From the NCBI RefSeq assembly GCF_001553685.1, contig NZ_CP014264.1, forward strand, positions 2,113,906-2,177,905: a stretch of DNA of 64,000 bases. The letters run 5' to 3'. Position numbers and translations under genes: made by a program. Positions 57,213 to 64,000 of this stretch are shown one piece after another (the first letter of the stretch is position 1; each line of letters opens with the position of its first letter). Below the pieces are notes generated by a model that was not told the DNA's origin, did no database searches, and worked only from the letters and a program-made list of their open reading frames with translations. The DNA comes from Streptococcus sp. oral taxon 431. Lineage in GTDB: Bacteria > Bacillota > Bacilli > Lactobacillales > Streptococcaceae.

Positions 57213-57262
57213 ATAATAAGAAGTGTGTTTCACGAGAAACTTTCTTCCTGAATAGAGTTTTT

Positions 57263-59143
57263 CTAGGTTGTATAAATGGTCGAAGCTGTCGCAATGGTAT
57301 GCCACTGGTTGGCTGTCGTTGCTGCGAAGTCCTTATCTGCGTAGAAGTCAGTAAATGGCAAGATCTCTACTTCTAGTTCGTCAATACGAGAGATTTCGCC
57401 TGCCAGGTAGTTTTCAATGCGACTTTCTGCTCGCTTGATCCGCTGCAAGAGTCCACCCATGCGGATATCTACTGTATCCAAGCCAAAGACCTTGTTTTCT
57501 TTCAACCATTGCTGGCTAAAGAGCTTGTGGAAGGTTTCAATCTGGCTTCTTAATTTTGGTAATTCTTCCCTAGCGATTTGTTGCAAGCTCTCTTTATCAT
57601 CCGCTTGATAAGCTTGACGGATACGTCGTCCCACATCCACTTTACTACTTAAAATAGCATTCAACTGGGCCTGAGTTTCGAAAAGATAGGCGTAGGCACC
57701 AGCTTTTTCTTTAATGTCAGAAAGAGTCTCAGCTGCTTGGGCAAAGTGTGGTTTGTCCTGTTCAGGTGTCATGTGCTTGTCAAGAATTGGGCAGAGAACA
57801 TCCTGATAAAAGGTATAGCGGTTAGGGTTGATACCATGTATATTACCTGGCAGGTCTGGTAAGAGGTTGGCAAGGTCAAGCTGCATAAAGTCCTCAACGG
57901 ATAGACCTGTATTGGTTTTGAAATGTGCAGACAAACGGTCTAGGTTATTGCGGTAGCAGAGTTCTGCCCAAATTTGCAAGCTCGGTAAGATAGAGAATTG
58001 GGCTGTTTCACCACCATTATCTGCCCATCCCGTCACGATGACTTCCTTGATCTGATTGGCACGGCAGGCTTTGTTAGCTTCGACAGCGATGAGACGACTG
58101 AAATGGTTGTGTGGTGTGAAACCAATCCACTTCCAAGCACCACCTGCAAAGGCAATATCCTGGCTAATCTTGTGGTGGTTACCGAAGTTACGGTTGTATT
58201 TTTCTTCGCTATCCTGATAATAATCCCAGTAAACCAAGGTCACACGGTCTTTTAGACGATCTAAGTAAATACGAGTTTCTTCTGGAATTTCAACATCACG
58301 GTCGTACTGGCCATCTGCTGACATGAGTTTGAAGAACATATCGCTCCACATCTGGCAGTGGAAACCATACTTGTCTGCAATATCCAGCACGCGCTCCAAA
58401 TGTTGGCACATGAGGAGGCTACGGTCCACAACACCGTTTAAGATGAGATAGCGTCCCAAACCAACCAAGTGGGCTTCGTCCATGCCGATATTGACCTTGC
58501 GTGTTTGTAGCTTAGACAAAGTCGCAAACATGCCGTCGATTAAGTCGTAAACTTTTTCTTCGCCGATGAGGAGAATGTCCTCTACATCACGAAGTTGTTG
58601 GACTTCTTTGACGCCCCATTTGACAAAGGCTGACAAGTGGGCCAAGGTCTGAATGCAAGGTACAAAAGTCATGTCAAACTGCTGGGCATAGGCTTCGATT
58701 TCCTGTAATTCTTCAGCTGAGTATGCTCCACGGAAATAGCCAAAATAGGGTTGCCCTTCAATCTGATAGGTGTCTTCCATATAGAGCTCAAAGGTTGAAT
58801 AACCCATCAGAGCCAAGACTTCAATCATCTGTTTGGCTGATGCGACATTGAGTACTGCATTTCGTGAACAGTCAGCCATATAGGCTAAATCTTCATATGC
58901 TGCCTGTTCTTCAATCTCGACCTTGTCGCCTTCTGCTAAAGCTGTTGCTAGCACAGATAAAGCACGGTAGAGTTGATGAGGTTTACGGTAGGTCAATTGA
59001 TAGTGACCACCCTCACCCTTGATAGAGATGGAGGCTTGATCAGACTGAGCAACTGCCACCTCTACATCTGATAGAGAAATGTGATTTTTTAATTCTTCAA
59101 CAGCTTGGGCTTGTTTGGGACTAAGTCCTATAAATCTTACCAT
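57263..59143 (-). CDS. Intracellular beta-N-acetylhexosaminidase, GH20 (GH20C-like)
   Basis: 626 residues from ATG 59141-59143 ([20 protein letters not shown]), AGGAGG upstream; no signal peptide, so it acts in the cytoplasm. GH20 catalytic Asp-Glu pair in [15 protein letters not shown] (D222, E223). Family Trp residues in [13 protein letters not shown] and [10 protein letters not shown]. Resembles pneumococcal GH20C, which removes terminal GlcNAc/GalNAc from imported glycans. Overlaps the ROK gene by 7 bp. Confidence 0.9.
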   Translation of the reverse strand: MVRFIGLSPKQAQAVEELKNHISLSDVEVAVAQSDQASISIKGEGGHYQLTYRKPHQLYRALSVLATALAEGDKVEIEEQAAYEDLAYMADCSRNAVLNVASAKQMIEVLALMGYSTFELYMEDTYQIEGQPYFGYFRGAYSAEELQEIEAYAQQFDMTFVPCIQTLAHLSAFVKWGVKEVQQLRDVEDILLIGEEKVYDLIDGMFATLSKLQTRKVNIGMDEAHLVGLGRYLILNGVVDRSLLMCQHLERVLDIADKYGFHCQMWSDMFFKLMSADGQYDRDVEIPEETRIYLDRLKDRVTLVYWDYYQDSEEKYNRNFGNHHKISQDIAFAGGAWKWIGFTPHNHFSRLIAVEANKACRANQIKEVIVTGWADNGGETAQFSILPSLQIWAELCYRNNLDRLSAHFKTNTGLSVEDFMQLDLANLLPDLPGNIHGINPNRYTFYQDVLCPILDKHMTPEQDKPHFAQAAETLSDIKEKAGAYAYLFETQAQLNAILSSKVDVGRRIRQAYQADDKESLQQIAREELPKLRSQIETFHKLFSQQWLKENKVFGLDTVDIRMGGLLQRIKRAESRIENYLAGEISRIDELEVEILPFTDFYADKDFAATTANQWHTIATASTIYTT

Positions 59144-60006
59144 TGGTTTTCCTCCTGTAACCAGTTGACAAGGGCACCGTAGAGATTGGCATCTGCCTGA
59201 TAGGTGCAAGCTTGGATGACTGGCGCAATTGTATACTCTTCATATCTTTCCACAAAAGCGTCTACTGCTTTTTGAACCCCTTTGATAAAATCTGGGTTCT
59301 GACTGATAGAGCCACCTAAGCTAATGACATCTGGATCGATGAGGTACTGGATATTGAGTAGCCCTTGGGCTAGGTTACGATTCATGCGCTCAATGGCTTC
59401 TTGGCAAAGGGCATTGCCTGCTGTAGCCTCTTGGTAAACCTTTCGGCCATCCCAGTCTGACTGACCTGATTTTTCAATCACATAACGAACCATGTTTCCT
59501 GTAGAAGCTAGTTGTGACCAGTTATTGAGTTTTTCTGCTGGTTCGATAGTTGTCATGTAACCAAACTCTCCACCCAAGCCATGGCGACCACGGTGAATTT
59601 TGCCATTGATAATCATAGCACCACCAATCCCTGTGCCAATGACAACACAGGCTGCATTTTCAATCTCAGGATGAGCTAGCAGTTCACTAAGTCCAACACA
59701 GTTGGCATCATTTTCTAGATGGACAGGTAGCTGGTGATGAGCAAGGGCCTGGTACCATGAAAAACCATGGATATAAGGAATGGCACTAATCCCCTCAATC
59801 ACTCCTGTTTCTTGATTAACCGCTCCTGGAACACTCATAGCAATCCCACGATAGTCCTGTTCTGACAAGCGTTGGTCCAACCAAGCCAATAAATCTTCTA
59901 GAGTTTCTGGAGTTGGGGTGCTGGTCTTATCTAAAATCTTTCCATCAGGAGTTAGACTAGCAAACTTAATGCCAGTCCCTCCGATATCAATCGTTGCAAT
60001 GGTCAT
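59137..60006 (-). CDS. ROK-family sugar kinase or regulator-like protein
   Basis: 289 residues from ATG 60004-60006 ([20 protein letters not shown]). ROK ATPase fold: phosphate loop [30 protein letters not shown], catalytic Asp in [11 protein letters not shown]. The usual ROK zinc motif CxCGxxGCxE is absent; the equivalent stretch runs [20 protein letters not shown]. No helix-turn-helix, so a kinase rather than a repressor. Probably phosphorylates mannose, GlcNAc or another sugar freed by the neighbouring hydrolases. Confidence 0.88.
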   Translation of the reverse strand: MTIATIDIGGTGIKFASLTPDGKILDKTSTPTPETLEDLLAWLDQRLSEQDYRGIAMSVPGAVNQETGVIEGISAIPYIHGFSWYQALAHHQLPVHLENDANCVGLSELLAHPEIENAACVVIGTGIGGAMIINGKIHRGRHGLGGEFGYMTTIEPAEKLNNWSQLASTGNMVRYVIEKSGQSDWDGRKVYQEATAGNALCQEAIERMNRNLAQGLLNIQYLIDPDVISLGGSISQNPDFIKGVQKAVDAFVERYEEYTIAPVIQACTYQADANLYGALVNWLQEENQW

Positions 60007-60089
60007 TGCTTTCACCTGCAAAAGGAGCGAATCAGCAGTTGGTTCTTACTTTTTCGCTCCTCCTTTCTGTTTATGTTTACTTTTTGAAA

Positions 60090-62735
60090 TTAAATTTCTT
60101 CTTTTTGAATCAATTCTGTACGAATTTCCTGTGGTGCCAATAGTCCTGAATGGACTGGGTATGGGCGTTCCAACAAGTCAAGAATGGTTTGTTGTTTTTC
60201 AGACACACGGATATTTTCTTGACTCATGTTGTAGTAACGAAGGACATAACCTTCTTCATTCTCAGCCACCTTAAAGGCTGTTGGGCAGACTTGTGGCAAG
60301 TTGAGTGCCGGATGGTTAAAGAGGCTACCCGTTGCTGCAACGCTACCCTCTTGTTTTGCAACTTGAAGAGCTGTAAATGGCACCTGGAAGGCTTTGGCAC
60401 GACGGAAAGCTGAGAAGCGTTCCCCTGCTTGGTGACATTCTACTGCAAATTCAACTTCGATAGCTCGCAAGCACTGTGCTTCTGGCGTTGGGAAATAGCC
60501 CCAGTCACCTAGCTCACCTGAAGCACGAAGAAGGGTTACAGCCATGGTGTCATCTCCAAGAATTTCATACTCGTGCAATCCTTTATTGGATACTGTCACT
60601 CCTTTTACATCATCATACAAGCTGACAAAAGCTTGTTGGTGTTGTGGATTTTCAGGATTTTCCCAAGACGCTGCTGGTTTATTTGGTCTTGTCACAACTT
60701 CATAGATGCTTTCAGAATCATTGCTTGGACGAGTGTTATGAGTTTTCACCAAGAGACGGATGCGGTGATCCTTGGCAGTATTGGTAAAACGAGTTTTAAA
60801 GCGAATCTGTGGATTATCCACAAATACGGTCATCTCAGTTTCAAGAGGAATGGTTGTCAACTCTTCTGAACGACCTGCATCTCGTTTCATGAACTCGATG
60901 ATACCTCTTTGTTCTGCATCCAATTTTTCATCTGCACTAACTGGAATAGTCAAGTCATGTTTGAGCAATACCTTAGCATAGCGAGCATTGTTTTCTAAGA
61001 CTTCATAACCTTTCAGTTGAGCATAAATTGGCTCAGTTCCTTTCGGCTGGAAGTAAATGTACTCGTTACCAATATCTCCACGGTCCTCGAATTGGATGAA
61101 ATCTTCGTAAGCTTCATTAGTAGTCTTGTCGTAGAGTGTAATTCCTTCATCTACACTCACTGCTACGAATGGTGTATCAATGACTCCATTTTGATAAATA
61201 CCATCACGGTAATCTACTTGACCTTCAACCAATTGGAAGCTTGCCCAAGAAAGCGGAGCAAGGTGGACTGGGATTGTCACGCGCACTTGGCGTGCAATAT
61301 AGGGTTGACGGAATTTATCTTTAGGCAAAGTATAGCCAAAACTTGCTCCCAAGTCTTCAATCTTGGCTTCAAGGACATGACCATCCAAATCTTGAACATG
61401 GTAATCTGGCAAGGTCACGGCTGCCATCTTCTTGTAACCTTCAGTCGGATGCAATTCTTTAAAATCACAAGTCACAACATCCACTACAACACTAACTGTA
61501 TCAACCTTGTCATGTAAAGCTGTGTTGACAACGGTAAAGAGGTGGTCGCTTTGCGCATTTTGAGTAGCTAGCTTGCTCTTCCACTCGTTAAGAAGATTAC
61601 TCTTAACAAAATTCCCGACTTGATTAACCTTTGCAAAACGAGTTTCCATTTCACGGTGAACTTCGTCAATACTACAACCACAGATACTATCGTGCGGTGC
61701 ATTTTGCAGAAGTACTTTCCAAGCATAGGTCAATTGATCCTTGTGGTTGTGTCCACCAGTGATAATGGTCAAAGGTTCCACGACCTGCTCTAACAAGTTG
61801 CTATTTTCTTGGAAGGCTTGTTTGAGGTAAATGCGAGAAGAAGAGGTATTCGCAAGAGTGTACCAACCATCTGTTTCTTGGCTAGTCAACTCTCCTGTCA
61901 CAGTTGACAGGTGTTCAGGTAGGGCGCTTTCCACTGCTTGCACATATTCGTCAAAAGAGCTATGAATAAAGGTCACGTCTGGGAAAAGTTCGTTGGCAAC
62001 ACGAATAGCTTCGCTAATATTTCTCTGTACAGGCTGGTGGTCACAACCGTTCATCATCAACCATTGGTTGGTCGATGCATAGTCACGGACGTCTGCCAAT
62101 TTTTGCTTCCAGAAAGTCAAGGCTTCGTCTTTATCCACTGGAATTTCGTTCCCATTACTATACCAGTTAGCAAAGAGAATACCCAGGACACGACTTCCAT
62201 CCGCACCTTGCCAGTACATCTCAGAAAATTGAGAGGTAAACTGTTCATCTTCGAGGACTTGATTGTCAAATCCGATTGGCTTGACACCGCGACCAAAGGC
62301 TGCTACGTGAATACCTGATTTTTGAAGGATTTGAGGAGCCTGCCCCATATTTCCAAAGGTGTCTGGGAAGTAACCAATTTGAGTAGATTTGCCCCATTTA
62401 GCACATTCCGCTTGTCCAATCAAAGTATTGCGGACGTTAGCTTCACTTGAAATCAGGTAGTCATCCTGCAAGATATAAAAAGGACCAATCTTGAGCTTGC
62501 CTTCGTCAATATAACGCTGCACCTTGTCACGGTTTTCAGGGCGAATTTCTAAATAGTCATCGAGGACAATGGTTTGTCCATCTAGGTGGAAGCTCTTGAA
62601 CTCAGGATCATTTTCAAAAAGATCAAAAAGATTGTCAAAAAGTTCCACCAATTGCATACGGTGACTCTCAAAAGGTAGATACCACTCACGATCCCAGTGG
62701 CTGTGAGAAATAATATGTACAACAACATTTTCCAT
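60090..62735 (-). CDS. Alpha-mannosidase, GH38
   Basis: 881 residues from ATG 62733-62735 (MENVVVHIISHSHWDREWYL). Zinc-binding HWD (H13, D15); nucleophile Asp125 in IGYFPDTFGNMGQAPQ; second zinc region APHDSICGCSIDEVH. No signal peptide, full bacterial GH38 length. Cleaves alpha-linked mannose from the N-glycan core inside the cell. Same order (GH125, GH38, ROK, GH20) as the pneumococcal N-glycan locus. Confidence 0.93.
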   Translation of the reverse strand: MENVVVHIISHSHWDREWYLPFESHRMQLVELFDNLFDLFENDPEFKSFHLDGQTIVLDDYLEIRPENRDKVQRYIDEGKLKIGPFYILQDDYLISSEANVRNTLIGQAECAKWGKSTQIGYFPDTFGNMGQAPQILQKSGIHVAAFGRGVKPIGFDNQVLEDEQFTSQFSEMYWQGADGSRVLGILFANWYSNGNEIPVDKDEALTFWKQKLADVRDYASTNQWLMMNGCDHQPVQRNISEAIRVANELFPDVTFIHSSFDEYVQAVESALPEHLSTVTGELTSQETDGWYTLANTSSSRIYLKQAFQENSNLLEQVVEPLTIITGGHNHKDQLTYAWKVLLQNAPHDSICGCSIDEVHREMETRFAKVNQVGNFVKSNLLNEWKSKLATQNAQSDHLFTVVNTALHDKVDTVSVVVDVVTCDFKELHPTEGYKKMAAVTLPDYHVQDLDGHVLEAKIEDLGASFGYTLPKDKFRQPYIARQVRVTIPVHLAPLSWASFQLVEGQVDYRDGIYQNGVIDTPFVAVSVDEGITLYDKTTNEAYEDFIQFEDRGDIGNEYIYFQPKGTEPIYAQLKGYEVLENNARYAKVLLKHDLTIPVSADEKLDAEQRGIIEFMKRDAGRSEELTTIPLETEMTVFVDNPQIRFKTRFTNTAKDHRIRLLVKTHNTRPSNDSESIYEVVTRPNKPAASWENPENPQHQQAFVSLYDDVKGVTVSNKGLHEYEILGDDTMAVTLLRASGELGDWGYFPTPEAQCLRAIEVEFAVECHQAGERFSAFRRAKAFQVPFTALQVAKQEGSVAATGSLFNHPALNLPQVCPTAFKVAENEEGYVLRYYNMSQENIRVSEKQQTILDLLERPYPVHSGLLAPQEIRTELIQKEEI

Positions 62736-62812
62736 GAAGTAAAACCTCATTCTAACTTAAATTTAAAAATATATTTGTGATTCTTTGCAAGAACCTATTG
62801 AGCTAAGGCTCA

Positions 62813-64000
62813 TTAGCGAATATCCAAGTAGTCCAAGACCAACTCACAGAACATCATGTTGGCCCATGAGAACCATTCACGAGAGTAGAGAGTCGGGTCA
62901 TCTACGTGGAAGCTTTCATGCATAACACCTATTCCGCCATCACAGGCAACTAGTTGGTCTAGCAAGTATTTTTTCTCAGCTTTATCTGTAGCTGTTAAGC
63001 CTTGAATTGATAGGGCAATCGGCCAAATATAACGATAGAAGGTATGAGAACTTCCGAGACCGCTAGCGTATTCTCCTTGGTAGAAGTATGGATTTTCAGG
63101 ACTGAGAATGGTGCGACGAGTGGCTTGATAGACTTCATCATTCACATCGCAGTAACCAAGATATGGCGCAGCCAATAGACTTGGCACGTTTGGATCATCC
63201 ATGATGCTAGCATTTCCTAAACCGTCTACTTCAAAGGCATAAATCTTTTCACCCTTACTGTTGGTGGTGTAGGCATAATTTTCGATCCCTTCTTGAATCT
63301 CAGCCTGCAGACGTTTAGCGTCAGCAATCATGCTTTCACTATCGGCTAGATTCAATTCTGCAAAGATTTTCTGGACATAACCCAAAACAACCACCGCAAA
63401 CATATTTGATGGAATCAAGTAGCTGTACTGACAGCAGTCATCGCTTGGACGGAAGGCTGACCAGGTCATTCCTGTCACGGCAAAGTCAGGACCAAAGCCG
63501 TCATTTACCAAGGTATCTTCCTTACGGTCGGTATCACGAACGAATCGGTATGGTGAGTTGTTGTGATCTTGTTCAACCGTCCAGAGATGGAGAGTTTCCT
63601 TGGTCGCTGTAACAAAAGTTTCATCAAATTGGCTCGTCTCACCCGTTTCTTTCCAAAGGAGGTAAGCCAACTGCAATGGGTAGCAAAGCGAATCCACTTC
63701 ATACTTGCGCTCCCAAATCCAGCCATTCAAGTCTGTATGGTCTGTCTCGTGGTGGCCTTTCCAGTTCTCCTCAATATTGAAAGAGTTGGCATAGGGATCT
63801 TTGAGAATCAAAGTCATCTGACGTTTGACCAAACCAGCAATGGTCTGACGCAAACGAGGATCTCTTTTAGCCACATGAAGGTAAGGTCTTAGCTGAGCAG
63901 TTGAGTCACGGAGCCACATAGCTGGGATATCCCCAGTCAGTACAAAGGTTGACCCATCTTCCAATATCTCAACTGTATTGTCTAAAGTGTCTGTGTAGCA
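62813..64000 (-). CDS. Exo-alpha-1,6-mannosidase, GH125, 5' end outside the window
   Basis: 396 codons are visible; the reading frame stays open to the last base (CYTDTLDNTVEILEDGSTFV at the visible N-terminus), so the real start lies beyond the right edge and a TTG at 63964 is not the start. GH125 features: TGDIPAMWLRDSTAQLRPYL, NGWIWERKYEVDSLCYPLQL, GMTWSAFRPSDDCCQYSYLI. The family removes alpha-1,6-mannose by inversion. First visible gene of the GH125-GH38-ROK-GH20 operon; 77 bp before GH38. Confidence 0.93.
   Translation of the reverse strand, partial: CYTDTLDNTVEILEDGSTFVLTGDIPAMWLRDSTAQLRPYLHVAKRDPRLRQTIAGLVKRQMTLILKDPYANSFNIEENWKGHHETDHTDLNGWIWERKYEVDSLCYPLQLAYLLWKETGETSQFDETFVTATKETLHLWTVEQDHNNSPYRFVRDTDRKEDTLVNDGFGPDFAVTGMTWSAFRPSDDCCQYSYLIPSNMFAVVVLGYVQKIFAELNLADSESMIADAKRLQAEIQEGIENYAYTTNSKGEKIYAFEVDGLGNASIMDDPNVPSLLAAPYLGYCDVNDEVYQATRRTILSPENPYFYQGEYASGLGSSHTFYRYIWPIALSIQGLTATDKAEKKYLLDQLVACDGGIGVMHESFHVDDPTLYSREWFSWANMMFCELVLDYLDIR

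Noticed and set aside
63943..63964. TTG at 63964 as the start of the GH125 gene
   Set aside because: The frame continues open to the window edge with conserved GH125 sequence upstream, so the gene is simply cut.

Overview
The window is a chromosomal segment from a mitis-group Streptococcus (S. mitis, S. oralis or S. pneumoniae-like). The evidence is low GC, the complete streptococcal S10-spc-alpha ribosomal operon with zinc-type S14 and L36, a GTG-started infA, and several gene neighbourhoods that I remember from pneumococcus: rnpA-yidC-khpB, nrdD/nrdG beside rpsJ, mnmA/Nudix/mnmG, sdaAB-sdaAA-LysM, and the N-glycan degradation locus. The species cannot be fixed from sequence alone. Nearly everything up to 30.9 kb is on the minus strand.

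Layout. 1-1.45 kb: 5' part of khpB, then yidC and rnpA (minus-strand operon). 1.6-3.7 kb: PFL-family (UPF0210) and ACT-domain genes. 3.7-18.6 kb: 29-gene ribosomal operon from rpsJ (promoter near 18.55 kb) to rplQ, ending in an L17 downstream element and an intrinsic terminator. Several of its spacers hold strong RNA hairpins. Two of them (rpsN-rpsH and rpsH-rplF) hold related structures whose arms differ in a compensatory way. 18.6-23.85 kb: P-loop kinase, nrdG and nrdD. A tandem duplication of about 0.93 kb in this block has produced two acetyltransferase copies, fragments of nrdD and nrdG, and a frameshift fusion gene. nrdD is preceded by two NrdR-like boxes. 23.8-30.3 kb: polytopic membrane protein, mnmG, two Nudix hydrolases, an SseB-like protein and mnmA. 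30.3-32.0 kb: small membrane ORFs, apparently decaying, beside an Rgg-type regulator. 32.0-40.6 kb: LysM cell-wall protein, serine dehydratase, HAD phosphatase, two DUF805 paralogues, a FlaA1/CapD-like dehydratase with a GT2 glycosyltransferase, and an MFS transporter.

40.6-47.5 kb is an accessory insertion between genes that I recall as adjacent in pneumococcus (the MFS transporter and the PadR operon). It carries a 1429-residue protein made of about 23 near-identical 41-residue helical repeats followed by a DUF2971-like C-terminal domain, then a leucine-rich-repeat-like protein and a small unknown protein. This is the best candidate for an undescribed system in the window. 47.6-50.5 kb: PadR, DUF1700, DUF4097-like and membrane protein, an envelope-stress-type operon with a candidate PadR operator.

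50.6-53.4 kb: DUF4299-like protein, rhodanese TrhO and a CPBP protease. 53.6-64 kb: a host N-glycan utilisation region. It has the NgtS/P1/P2-type ABC transporter behind a CcpA cre site, next to GH20 hexosaminidase, a ROK protein, GH38 alpha-mannosidase and GH125 alpha-1,6-mannosidase (cut by the window edge). Here transport and intracellular trimming genes lie side by side.
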